58,463 nucleotides of DNA from Gnetum montanum (lineage: Eukaryota; Streptophyta; Gnetopsida; Gnetales; Gnetaceae), in the NCBI GenBank assembly GCA_015680685.1, contig MNCI01018993.1, forward strand, positions 154,923-213,385. Reading direction: 5' to 3'. Shown one piece after another: positions 35,924 through 47,159 of this stretch (the first letter of the stretch is position 1; every line of letters begins with the position of its first letter). Made by a program: the position numbers and the translations under genes. The notes beneath the pieces are model-generated. The model saw nothing but the letters and a program-made list of their open reading frames with translations. It was not told the DNA's origin and ran no database searches.

Positions 35924-36229
35924 GTGATAACAACTATTGCAGGTTGGTCATATCCCATAGATTTCTTGGTGATCAACTCAAAAGATAAGGTGAAAGATAA
36001 TTTTCTTGTTATCACATATAGGACTTGGTTGAGCATCATTGATGCTAGGTTGGTCTTCCAAGACCTCCACAATGAAATTGGTAGAAGAGATGAAATTGGA
36101 AGGACGTATTATAAGAAAATACCTTTTGATCTTTCTTGGTCTGTTAGCATTATGCACATGTGCCATTTAAGTGAGCTATATGGAAATTTTGATGGGAAAT
36201 TCCTAGTATACCATAATAAATCTCTTTAA
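35924..36229 (+). pseudogene. Gypsy protease fragment
   Basis: A 101-residue open frame reading TIAGWSYPIDFLVINSKDKV, then ITYRTWLSIIDARLVF. This matches the C-terminal half of a gypsy protease (family D-F-x-V-x-x-x-x-x-x-x-x-L-I-L-G-R-P-W-L-x-x-x-x-A): the flap and I-L-G-R-P-W-L region, here I-T-Y-R-T-W-L. The D-S-G loop that should precede it is not visible; the segment begins 255 bp after the N gap. It is on the plus strand, unlike the LTR that follows at 36381, so it belongs to another element. Confidence 0.6.
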
Positions 36230-36380
36230 CCTTTGAGCATGTATAACTCTTAGTTTAATACTCAGAGGTTTACTAGATGAGGGACATGGATAGTTATGGG
36301 GTAGAAATCCTCCATGGCATGTCAAAAATTTATTTTCCTACTATTTTCATTTTTGCATTTAATAAATTTCATATGTTTAG

Positions 36381-37250
36381 TGATGAGTGGTGAGGTACCC
36401 CTACACCCAACCATATGAATCACTAAGGCATTATGTGTGATCTGGTCGAACTTCGTGGACCTATAGTTATCTCATACACTAGTTCCTCTCGGAAGTGAAA
36501 TTGCATTGAGCACATTTGTTGTCTTTCCAACTAGACTTGTGAGGTATATGAATTTTTATCATTTTTATATTTTATGGATGTAATCACCTACAACAAGAAT
36601 AAGTGTAGATTATATTGAAAACTAATTTCTATTGTCTATCTAGCCTAACACAAGCAACTGTCCCACTTTCCTAAACACATATAGCATTGTTGGACTACCA
36701 AATGTTAAGTGTTACTAGGTTACCAAGTACTATATGAATGCTCAAAGTGGTCATGCTCATGTTCATTAATGTGTGGAAATAAATTGCTTAATGAAATGCA
36801 TTAAAGTAAAGAACAAGAAAGTAAAATGAAATAAAGAAAATATTAAGCTATTTTCAGTGGTGCTAGGATTGCCATAAGAGTTCATTTTATTCTCATCACA
36901 TTACTATGCCCAGGTACATCAGTGTTCGAGCAAAGAATCATACATACTTAAGACTCCTTATGTGGGTGCTTAGAAAATATTCTGACTCTAAGGGAAATAA
37001 ACTACAAGGGCTCTGCTACTTTGACTAGAAAATATAAAGTATGATGATGAGAACTAGAGCCTAGGCATAGTATTTATAGCCTCAAGATATATACCCCAAT
37101 GTTGGATCTAGGCCCCAACGTCACGTACACGATGTTGCGACTGACATAAAATGGTGATTCATCATTTAGTTAGAATTTTTTGTAATTTTTTGAGCTTAAT
37201 GAATACTTAATTATGATATTTTATTTTATTTTAGAATATATTTTTTTGTG
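36381..37250 (-). mobile_element. Gypsy LTR, minus strand
   Basis: Minus-strand end ...CCACTCATCA at 36381, the same terminal CTCATCA as the solo LTR at 42172-43085. Shared landmarks: CATATGAATCACTAAGGC, GACTACCAAATGTTAAGTGT and a minus-strand TATA box GCTATAAATA (37080-37071). U3 near 37110-37140 holds CCCCAACGTCACGTACAC, an ACGT-rich segment of the type bound by plant bZIP factors. The start near 37250 is approximate. No PBS follows the end, so it is a 3' or solo LTR. Confidence 0.6.
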
Positions 37251-40200
37251 TGTGTAAGGAAAAACCAATTAATATGCTTTATGAATGTTCACCCAATAAA
37301 CCAATGGTGGATGTGTGAGTTACAAATGAAATAAGGATGCAAGAGTGCTAAAAAGGTTCAATGTGGAGCTTTGATTTATGGAATGTTCATATAACAAATT
37401 CATCCACCTACTTTTCTTCTATCCATCATCAATGAACTAGATTTAGTAGGGAGTTAAGACTCACACTATGATCTATTAAAGCTAATGCTACTAGAATCAT
37501 GGGAATGTAGTGAGTCCACACCTTTGGATATGATCTCTAGAGTTGTAGTAGAATTATTTATCATTGGCGAGAAATGGATGTATCATGAGGAATTCTTCTA
37601 AACATTATATGGGTTTGATTAATGTGACTGGATCAAGGTGCATGTGTTACCTTCCTTGGCCATCCTAGTTGAAAGAGGTTTCTGATCTCATGAGATTGTG
37701 CATGTCATGCAGTGAGGAATGAATTCTCATGTCCATGCATGTTGAAGACTTTAAGTGGTGATGTAGTAGTCTAGTCATACCCATGATTCCCATCCTCCAT
37801 AAAAACCCTCTTTCTATACAATGAAAAATAAAGAAAAATGATATGAAAAAGAAAAAGAAAGCGAATAAAAATAACATAATAATGATAAGAAGAAGAGGTG
37901 ATGGAAAGAGCAATGTAACTTCAAGCTTAGAAGTCCATACAAATTGATATTTTTACCATTCAAACTAATGCTATGATTTCTCAAACCAATATTTAAATGA
38001 GTGGTTGAACCAATGACTATACAAGCCTTTCTCATGTTCAACCCATCACCTAGATTAATTAACTTATCAAAATGTCATAGTCCATGAAAATATCTTGCTT
38101 ATCCTTATGCATGGCCATGAAGGCTTAGAAGTTTCTATGTTAGTGAATTTTGGTAGTGTCAATTGTTGCTTTCACCCAAATCCCAAATTCATTTGTTTCA
38201 AGGGTCAACATTGTCATTCTTAACCCAAGCCTTGACCACATTTAAAATTTAAATACTCCATTTATTGATCATGATATTCTAATTTATTGGGATGTGGCCT
38301 CAATTAGCACAACCAAGGGAATTGACAGGAGGTTTTTGATAAAGAAAACTTTGGAGAACCTATTGTTCATACATGTTCAAATGGAGGAAAAAGAAACTAG
38401 AATCTTTACTTCTAGATTTTCTACAGCATGTTACCTTGGTTTGGTCTCATCAATGATTAGACTATGGAGAACTCAAGGCTAGATGGCACTAAAAGTGGTA
38501 GGTGTGACCTTGCACTTAGAAGGGAGAATTAAAGGTCTTATTGTATGAATGAGGAGCAATGAAGGTATGGAACAGTGAATCTCTTGTGGGATGTAGGACA
38601 CTCTCACCTACTTCATGAAATAATTGAATGATTTACTAGGGATCTAGTGATGCTACACTCTTACCATTCTCTTTATCATACATTATTCATTCCTCATCTC
38701 TTTCATTTCTTTCTTGTCCATTATTGTGTGTGGCATGAAGTCAATTGGATAAAGTGGAGGATGAGATTTAGCCATCGAAGGGGCCAAACTCATGTTTGAT
38801 AATCATGTCTCACTAGTAGTTAGGAATCCATGGATGTATCATCAATGGACTTTATAAGGATAATCAAGACAAGTACATGTTATGAGGAAGACCTACTTGT
38901 AAATCCTTGGTTCATTGACACTATAAGTGAGTAAGCTAAAGCCTATCTCCTATTGATGGTAATGGTTGCATGTGCCTAAGGTACTTGATTAGGCTTGCAC
39001 TTTTGTGGGTGTTAACTCTTCATAATTTAAGATTTGTTCACAAAACCTCTCTCTAGTTCACCTCATTTATGGTTGTATTTTATAATTCTTAGTGCTCTAA
39101 TCATTCTCCCATTTTTCTAATCCCTATTTCCTAGCTTTTGGTTCATTGGAATGAATAAATTAATTAATCAACTCAATTTCCATAATTCTAGATGTCACCA
39201 AAGGTATGTTTGTAATGTTTTTGTTATCTTACTCCTTAGATACTTTATTAGGTCAGTTTGTGATAAATTGGATGTGTTGTTGTCCTTTCGTATGCATCTA
39301 GAAGTGAACGAAGGTAAGTTGAGTGTGTGGGCTATGAATATTCAAATTTTTTCCTGCTTGGGAGAATGCACTAACACATCCCTTACATCAGTGCAGGGGC
39401 ATCAACACTCCTCCACTAATGCAACCCCTAGCCCACCTCACCCCCTCAAATTAATAGACTTGTATAAATGGGGGGTCCTTCCAAGGTGATTCCACAATTC
39501 TCTTTTATAAATTTTCTTTTCCTTTGATTTTCCTCAATCATGAACAAGCATGAATTTGCCAGATTTTCACTTCAGAGGTTAGATTAGTGATATTTTTACA
39601 TGCATTCTTCTTGATCCTTTATTTCCTTGGTGTTCTTAGCATGGTTCAAGCCTAATATCTTATAACTAAATTATGGAGGGAAACATTAATTCTAGTATTT
39701 ATTTAATGCATTTGGTAGTTATTTTAGCACATCTACTTTATTTTCACTTGCTCATGCATGTTATGATTTTACAATTGTGATGATGTTTCTCAAGTATTTC
39801 CAAGGGTTATTATTATCATTTTTTTCACATGTAACTTTTGCAATGGTAGTATAATGCCTAGGGAACTTAATTAATTTTTAATACTATTTATAGCTCACCA
39901 TGTTAGGATAGTTGTGATCAAAGCTTCATAGACCAAGTAGGAAAAAGGTTGAATAATCTTGAGCCTTCATCTAGAGGTCTTTGTGTGAACGAGTGGTTCC
40001 TAAGGAAAAGGAAAGAAAAGATATTAGATATCCTTATCTAAAACTTGTAGATTTTGTTTTAAAAAAATATCCATTTAGAAGTAAATTAGGAAGCATGTAG
40101 TCACATTCTTGATATTTGGATCAAGAATGTGCATAATAGTAGAAGGCTAAACAAGTACCAGAGAATCTAGCAAAAGCCAGTTGTAGTGACTGGAAAATTT

Positions 40201-41850
40201 GGTATTGGAAAACCCAAAGATCCTAGCTAAGATAGCTTTAACCTTAGACTCCAACATCCTCCAAAAAATAGGATTTGAGGCATCCTACATGGTCTTACTA
40301 ATCACCTAGGGACTTATACAGTATCAAAGACGGTAATAAAATGAAATTGCAATATAGATCTAAAAATATATGCACAAAATAAATTAAATCTAGCTATCTT
40401 ACACATCAATAGGAACTACAAACTTTATTCTAATAAAAAAAGAAAGTTCAAGGTGTGTACAATTATTCCTGAGGACGAAAAATGGGGTTCATTTCACTAG
40501 GGGTTTGGAATCTATTGTAACTTGTGGCTTTGGATGCCATATTTAGCTCCATGATCTAGAGGCTCCATAACTCCCAATTCTATCAAACCATGCTACACTC
40601 CTTACCATATCTACAATGTTGGTGGTGTAGGGGGATAAGCCACATACAATCTTAGGGAGGTATAACAAAGATCACCATGGTTACAAGTCCCAAGCTAAGA
40701 TTGATCTAAAAGTCTTATATTCGCAATGAATTTTCAAAGCTCTTGAATGTAAAATGCTACAAATATCAAAATGTGTGGTACCATCAAAAGTTGGGAAACT
40801 TTCTATGGTGTTGGAGCTTGATTTTTATAGGTTTTTAGCCATAAATTTGACTACAAATTTCTACCTAATTATTGACAAATTGTTGCCACGTAGAGGTGTT
40901 ACAAGTGTTTAAATTCAACATGGTTTCTATGTATGGTAAATTTTGATACCCTAAGTTACCATAATCATTTTGTTCATCAAAAATAGTAAATGGGAATTTT
41001 ATCCACGTTGGCTTCTCCCACCCATACTAGGCCTTTCAATAGTAACGTTGGGCTTGCAAAATCCATACTGGGAGTATAACACCCACATTGGGGGTAGAGT
41101 TATGTTAGCTTGCTCTTCTTCTTTAGTCCTTTTTTTACTCTCTTTCTTGGTGATTGAGAAACCTTGACCTAAGGGTTTTCTTGGTTCTACTCTTCTATTA
41201 CCTTGATTGCTTACCAAGATTAAATGTAACCATTGATATATTAACTTTTCTTTATTATAGGGATGAGAACCTTAGTGTTTGGATCTACCATATGGAGATT
41301 TAGTATCCTCTTTTTTGGACTATAATGCTAATGTGATCAGAATTCCTTTACTCTTAAAGACTTCATGGTAGTCCTCCATGAGTTTGTCTTTTCCAAGTTG
41401 GACTTCCATGGGTTGATAATATTTGGAGAGTTGGTCTACCACTTGGTATTCTAGGGCTACTAATTCAAGCCCCAACTTGGTTAATGTTACCATGAACATT
41501 GAGGGAATGACACAATTGGATGGCAACACAATGTTACCATTTAGGTCTCTTCATCATAGTTTTTCATCTTGGTGGAGGATGTAAGTGAGGTCCATATAAT
41601 AGGGATCTGGATGGGTGTAGACCATCTTCTATTGCTGGGATACTTCATTCAAATTCTTTCATGGTTTTTCATGAGGTATATTAGTATCATCCATAGGTGG
41701 AAAATCAACCCTATGAGAAAGAGACATCTTTTTAGTGTATTCTTATATTCAACTTGGAATAAAGGATTATTATTATTTGTTTCTTATGACTAGTTGTTGT
41801 GTTCCTACAATGATCCTTATATGATTTAACAGTCTAGAACACTTAGCATA
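37251..41850. other. Unassigned stretch
   Basis: No domain was recognised in 4.6 kb. Short open frames include 38294-38482 (+), 39151-39489 (+) and 41529-41320 (-, with LVALEYQVVDQLSKYYQPME). The last lies inside the gypsy element whose PBS is at 41851, on its sense strand, so it may be 5' internal or gag sequence. 40180-41130 has LTR-like traits on the minus strand (CCTATAAAAATC near 40833-40822; CAATGTGGGTGTTATACTCC near 41090-41071) but no partner copy was found. Confidence 0.35.
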
Positions 41851-41874
41851 CAAAGTCCATAGCAACATCACCAA
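41851..41874 (-). promoter_or_regulatory. Primer-binding site next to gypsy LTR
   Basis: The minus strand reads TTGGTGATGTTGCTATGGAC immediately after the LTR end at 41875. It resembles the TGGCGCC-type PBS of Athila/Tat elements (TTGGCGCCGTTGCCGGGGAC) at about 14 of 20 positions. The better-kept version is at 51000-51023. It implies that this LTR once served as a 5' LTR with internal sequence to the left. Confidence 0.5.
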
Positions 41875-43621
41875 TGGTGAGCAATGAGATTTCATTATGA
41901 TTAACCATACAAAACAAAAGCATGTAAATGTGATCTAGTTGAATTTTATGGAACTTTGAGCTAGGAGTATTCTAGATGATTAAGCATTGGATTGCTGGTC
42001 ATTGTCTTCCGAATCAATAATTTTGTTGGCTTAATGGATATGGTTAAGTGTAATTTAGGAATAAGATGTTTTTACTTTTTATTATTTTTATGTTTAAAAT
42101 ATTTAAGATAATAAAATAATTAAAATATTAATTTCTAACTAAGTATAAAGCTAAGAGTAACCTAAACTAGATGATAAAGTTTATTTTTGTAAGACTACAA
42201 TATTGTAGATTCAATATTGTAGCTACAATATCGTAGATCTGATATCATAGCATAGCTACGTCATTGCATATGCCATATCATGGGCTACATGCTAGCCTAT
42301 AAATAGATCACTTAGACACATGAATCCACAATAACTTTCATTTTATAGTAGCCAAACCTTGTTAGTTTTATTTCATAAATTTAGTCTTAAGTACTTAGAA
42401 GTGTGAATGCTCATAGTGTAGTGTGACTTAGTGAATAGAGTCTTTATTCAAACATCTTGTACTTGGATGTAAGTGTGACTAGAAATAAAGATCAAGCTAT
42501 TTCATACTATTGTAGCATTCTCCTAGTTTATTGCTTTGCTTAGAATAATGTTTACTATTTTCACTTGAACTATTGATTAATGCATTCCTAGTTAATGTTT
42601 TACTCTTCCATGTACTTTAATTTTACTATTGTTAGTATGTGGAATGAATACAACTGATTTCAAGCATAAATTATGATCATTTGGTAACATAGTAGTATTA
42701 TCGCTTTGTTCCCTCAATAGCGAAATACTTTGTAATTCCGGTAATGATTACATAATCCAAAGATGTATGAAAAATTAGGAATGGATATCCATCACCATAT
42801 GATAGAATATATTCGTTTATTGTTTTACTTAGACTTAAAAAACTATTTTCATTCCACCATGTTTGCTAGGAGAAACAATGGCCAAACAACATTAGATATC
42901 ATATACGTCACAGTAAGCTAAACCATACACATAGACTTCACTAGCTTCATGTGGAAAGTCAATCATCTTGAACTTAAACTAATTTCTAACATAATTACAT
43001 TACCTCATTTATAGATTACAATCTAGTCACACGTGAGTGCCTATGACTTGTATGGTTGGGTGTTAGATTGCTCCACTGCTCATCACTAGTCTAAGAATGA
43101 AGCATCCATTTCCACTCTTCATGTGCATCCTAAACTTATACTAATATTGTCAAGTTATTAAATGGTTACTGTTGGGTGTACCAAATATTAATATTTTATG
43201 GTTGGAGTGATCATACTTATGCAATTCTAGAATAAAATATTAATTGTCTAAGCACTGTAAAGTAAAATGCATCACAAAGTAAATTGTAGAAAATAAAGTA
43301 AAACCATTCTAAGTCCTACAATGAAGGAAATTAATCTTGATTTTATTGCTAATATGCCAAAGTTTCTAGGTACATCATGCACTCAAATAAAATTTTGTTC
43401 AATCAATTTTATCCATGCTATAGGCATAGAGGAAAATTTGGCTGTATCATATTAAAAGAAATTGCAAGAGTCTAGCTACTAGAATGACCAAAGGTGCCAT
43501 AAATGTGGGTGGTGTGCACATTTATACAAGGCTTAGATCACATCAATGCATCTCAAGTTGTGATACTGTGTGAGCATTGACACATACCCATTGACCCAGC
43601 AAACTTATTCGTGTTTCATCA
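41875..43621 (-). mobile_element. Gypsy LTR, minus strand, split by a solo LTR
   Basis: The minus-strand LTR starts near TGATGAAAC (43621), has a TATA box (CTTGTATAAA, 43530-43521), breaks at 43086, resumes at 42171 and ends TCACCA at 41875. The two pieces total about 833 bp, close to the 914 bp of the inserted relative. The break lies where related LTRs have CTAGCC or an equivalent. A PBS follows at the left end, and helical ORF remnants lie on the right (43680-44400). Confidence 0.6.
42172..43085 (+). mobile_element. Solo LTR (914 bp) inserted in a related LTR
   Basis: It begins TGATAAAGTTTATTTTTG and ends CCACTGCTCATCA. Flanks are CTAGA on the left and CTAGT on the right, a target duplication with one mismatch. 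Features: TATAAATAG at 42298-42306, 126 bp from the start; two palindromes in U3 (CTACAATATTGTAG at 42195-42208, ATATTGTAGCTACAATAT at 42214-42231); R/U5 landmarks matching the minus-strand family. No internal sequence is present, so it is the product of LTR-LTR recombination. Confidence 0.7.
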
Positions 43622-43679
43622 AATTTAACTATCACTTGATGGAATTAGTTCGTTGAACATGTTTTGAATATACCTTTAT

Positions 43680-44400
43680 TGACAAGGCCTTTAACTTCCT
43701 TAAAATTTCCTATATGTTCAATCTCTTTCTAAGTATAAAACATACCATTATAATAACAAAAAATGGCAATTACTCCTTCAGCAAGCTTTACTAAATTACC
43801 ATTGGTTAATTTCTTTATTATGTGTTTATCTATGTCAAATTGCTCTAGCCCTTCTATTAAAATAGCATTAATATATTTCCTTATGGTTTTTTCATAAATT
43901 CCAACATTTTCGATCAATTTTTTTATATTAATACTAGCCTCATAAATTTTATCTACTTTCTATATGGCACTTGTAACCAAATGATCTAGCATCAAAGCAT
44001 TTGGCCTAATTAATTTTTTCATCAGTCCATTAGCTAAATCTACAAATAATGTGGTCTCTTTTGTTGCTTTGGTATGCAACTCCCTCCTAGCCTTAAACTC
44101 AATAATATTACTAAGTCTTTTCAATGACTATTCCTTGATAAGCCTTACTTTTTTGATAACATGCTTAATATTTTTTCCCTTAAGTCAATTATGTCTTTTT
44201 TCAAATTTAGCTTTTAATTTGTTGAATTCTTTATCAATTCTAAGATCAACTTACTTTTCTTGTTTATATCTAGCATCTTTAATGACTATCAAATTTTCCT
44301 GATTATAATATATGCTTTGTATTTTTCTGGATTTAAAGATTTCTTTTTGGTTTTTTAACTGATCATTGGCTATAGTGCTAGCGTTTAGTAACACAGTTGC
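43680..44400 (-). pseudogene. Helical ORF remnant upstream of LTR
   Basis: Minus-strand pieces: ARRELHTKATKETTLFVDLA, then LMKKLIRPNALMLDHLV, then a 62-residue open piece 43917-43729 (MIENVGIYEKTIRKYINAIL). Charged and helix-rich, with I/L-spaced heptads. It sits just upstream of an LTR start, like the extra ORF at 5660-8400, and may be the C-terminal part of a related ORF, but I cannot align the two convincingly. Confidence 0.35.
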
Positions 44401-44630
44401 AGCGATGTGTAAACAGTGTATCAAGTATTTTTGGCTGAGGATAATCCTCCATCTTCTACCGTAGATTCTTAACCCCTTATTTCATTGAAAATAATGAAAC
44501 CTTTAGCACAAAATGAAAGCCACAAGGATAATCTTCAAGGAGAACAAACATGCCTTCTCAGGTGATAAGTTTAAAAAAAACAAAAATGAAAGAAAACTTT
44601 TGGAAGAAGGAATGAAATGGAAATACTACT

Positions 44631-44849
44631 CTAACACATAGATAGGTGGCTACTCCAATTTATCATTTCTAAAGCACAGTCAACGGCCTTGAGTTCGTGG
44701 GATCTGAGGTTGAAGTTGGGGTCGTAATAGTGGCGGTGATATGGACATATGCCAATCAACTCGGGACTTAAGCCTTTGGGCACTCTCACAATGCAGGGGA
44801 GAGGCTCTGTTGTTGCTGTTTGATGCCTTTTCTTGTAGAGTGCAAGCAA
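44631..44849 (-). pseudogene. Possible DUF247-type gene fragment
   Basis: A 72-residue frame: LPCIVRVPKGLSPELIGICP, then YHRHYYDPNFNLRSHELKAV. It resembles the N-terminal block of plant DUF247 proteins (I-x-R-V-P-x-x-L ... V-S-I-G-P-Y-H-H-G ... L-x-x-M-E-x-x-K), with C-P-Y-H-R in place of G-P-Y-H-H. No continuation of the domain follows to the left, so at most one broken exon remains. GC content is locally higher than the surroundings, as for host genes. It could be chance resemblance. Confidence 0.3.
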
Positions 44850-45010
44850 TTTATCAAAATCATATTAATTCCTACATGGATATGCCCACCTCGCTATGTC
44901 ATTTCTTTAATATTCAGCAACGCGTCTAATTGATTTCTGATTCCCACTGAAATTGTTGACCCATCAATGATCAACAAGCATATACGCTCATACTAATACA
45001 TGAAGCTAAA

Positions 45011-45376
45011 TTATGTAAGTAAAATAAAATGAAGCACTAAAAGATAAGGATGACCATTTAGAATTCCTACTTTGTCAAGCTCTTTTCCATTCAGAATTGC
45101 CCAATTTCTTACTCTTGAGCTTCTCTTGCATACCAGCACTCCCCAGATCCCCAATGCTCCTAGAATGAAAATCTTTAGGATTATGGCCAGAATATGACCA
45201 TAGGGCTTATTTCCTACATTTATATATGCATTGCATTCATTATTTATTCCATACAATTTTATACATCTTATTTTAATTATACATAATAAATGCTGGTTAC
45301 CTTTTTTAAAATTCCATCCATTTAAAATATAATAGTCAATGTGAAACATATTTCTAAATTGTAATAGGATATCCAC
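45011..45376 (-). other. Unidentified frame with a membrane-like segment
   Basis: 121 residues. A cluster of Cys, Tyr and Gly (KLYGINNECNAYINVGNKPY) precedes a hydrophobic stretch of about 22 residues (ILAIILKIFILGALGIWGVL) and then a basic CKRSSRVRN, the usual arrangement of a single-pass membrane segment with positive inside. A GT donor-like GACAAA|GTAGGA follows ELDK at about 45077. It lies 160 bp upstream of the DUF247-like frame on the same strand, so both could be exons of one decayed host gene. No family recognised. Confidence 0.3.
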
Positions 45377-45821
45377 TCAATGAAATAAAAACCTTGTGAT
45401 TTTTGATTTCATAGGTAAGAGTTATTTGTGTAGTTATGGCTTGGATCCTACTAATTTACAAGGTGTTGAAATTAAATTGCTGCATATATTCATAAGGTCT
45501 AATAAGTAATCAAACATCATAGAAAAGAAAATAGTTAATCAACTTAAAGCATGGATTTCACTATGGATCTATAGATACACTCTTAAGAACTGTCTTGGCA
45601 CCCTCATCCTTTTTCTTGATTTGAAACAATGTATAAATCCCAAAAAGTAATTGGCTTGTTTATTTTATAAGTTAATGTTGCTTACTAGAATTGAAAATGT
45701 GAGCAAGGGTTGAAGCCAACTTTGTTACCACTAAGCTAATGGATAGACTTAAGTAAAAAATAATGGAATTTTGAGATTAAATAAATCTCTCCAGACTACA
45801 AAACCTACGCACCTATGTAAT

Positions 45822-47159
45822 TGTTGATGAGTAAATTTTGGACATGCGAACACCTGTGAAAACTTGTTTTAGGAGACTATCGCCTAGGGCGCCTCCCGTA
45901 TGGGTACGGAAACCCAGAAATAGTCTTAGCTGGAAAGGGCCATGTGAAAATAATAATAATAATAATAAAGCTTAACTATTTCAAATTAATCTAGAATTAA
46001 AATGCTTATACAATTTAAAGTACATCAGAAAAAGGACACATCGCTAGTAGTAGACGCAGTTACCGAATTTTAACAAGCAGATTGCATGTAAGCATAAACT
46101 AAATACTGGCCAATGGAGATGATGTTGTCACTGAGGATGAAACATATTTGGCAGTGTACTTATAAGGGCAACGTAACAAAACAAAACAATGCAACAGGGA
46201 CCATAGGGAGTTTCCTAATTGAAAACGATTTACAAGTTGAAAAATGCAATATATTAGTTTCTAAGGATTTGTGGATCTCAAAGCAGAAAAAAACCAATGG
46301 AATGCTCCTGCTTTGAATTATAAAATAATGAAAGTTTAAGAATTGGAAAAAAAGGTTTAAAATTAGTGCATAGAGTGATATATAGCACAATGTACCAGTA
46401 ACATGTTTGGAAATGCTAAAAATATTAAATATCTACAATTGAAAATGCCAAACTTTTTTGATATTGCTGTATGTTGCTAAAATGCAGGTGTGGTTGCAGC
46501 TGTCCATCATGTTATTTGTGATCGTCCTGTAGACTTTCTACAGGCATTTTCCATTACCCCAGCATCCAGAGAGAAGGCCACTGTCTGTAGGTGCATTGCT
46601 CTCAGATGTGCATTGCTCACAACAACAAGAGGCTGAAAGATGGGTTGCATGTGGCCAGAGAAAATAGAAGAACAAAATAAAATAGTAGTTGGTGATGGGC
46701 ATGCACTACCAGCTACCCCCCCTTTAGCTTTGGCTTGCTCCGTTATAAATAGCAGCCTATGGGAGAAACCCTAACCCTAAACCGCAAACTACCTTTGCCA
46801 TGTCAACTACAACGTGGTAAAATTGAAATAAGAAAATGAGAAAAAAAAATAAGCCTTAAGTTTTATGGTTTATGTTGAGACTTTTTTATTTTTTATTTTT
46901 TAATTTTTTTATTTTTTGTGAAGGACTTGATACGTCAATACTGTACGACTTCTAATTTTTTGTGATATTAAACTTGTTCAGAAATGGCTCTAGGCAAGCA
47001 TGGGTGGGTTGTCATTTAACACTTACCTATATTTATGGTGGTACTTTTCTTAATTATCTTACGCTTAAATTTCGTAATGCTTAGATTATAAATAAAATAA
47101 AGTACTAGTTACTGTTGGTTAAGGCCCTATGCCTAGCATGGATGAGGTTGGCCTCAACA
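45822..47159 (+). mobile_element. Complete LTR (1,338 bp), copy 2
   Basis: TGTTGATGAG at 45822 to GGCCTCAACA at 47159. Copy 1 (1-966) matches its last about 940 bp. It contains the exon-like block (46488-46590), TATAAATAG (46744-46752), telobox units (46766-46783) and an (AAT)n tract near 45952. Left flank GTAAT, right flank CTTAG, so no target duplication of its own. Compared with copy 1 it has lost many CpGs to TpG or CpA. An inverted fragment of its first about 120 bp is at 55736-55858. No PBS follows. Confidence 0.75.
46488..46590 (+). other. Exon-like open block inside LTR copy 2
   Basis: Same 103-bp length, frame and splice-like borders (AAATGCAG| at the left, TAG|GTGCAT at the right) as 271-373, reading VVAAVHHVICDRP ... 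EKATVC. The absence of stops in both copies, despite heavy C-to-T decay, is the only sign of coding history. Confidence 0.3.
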
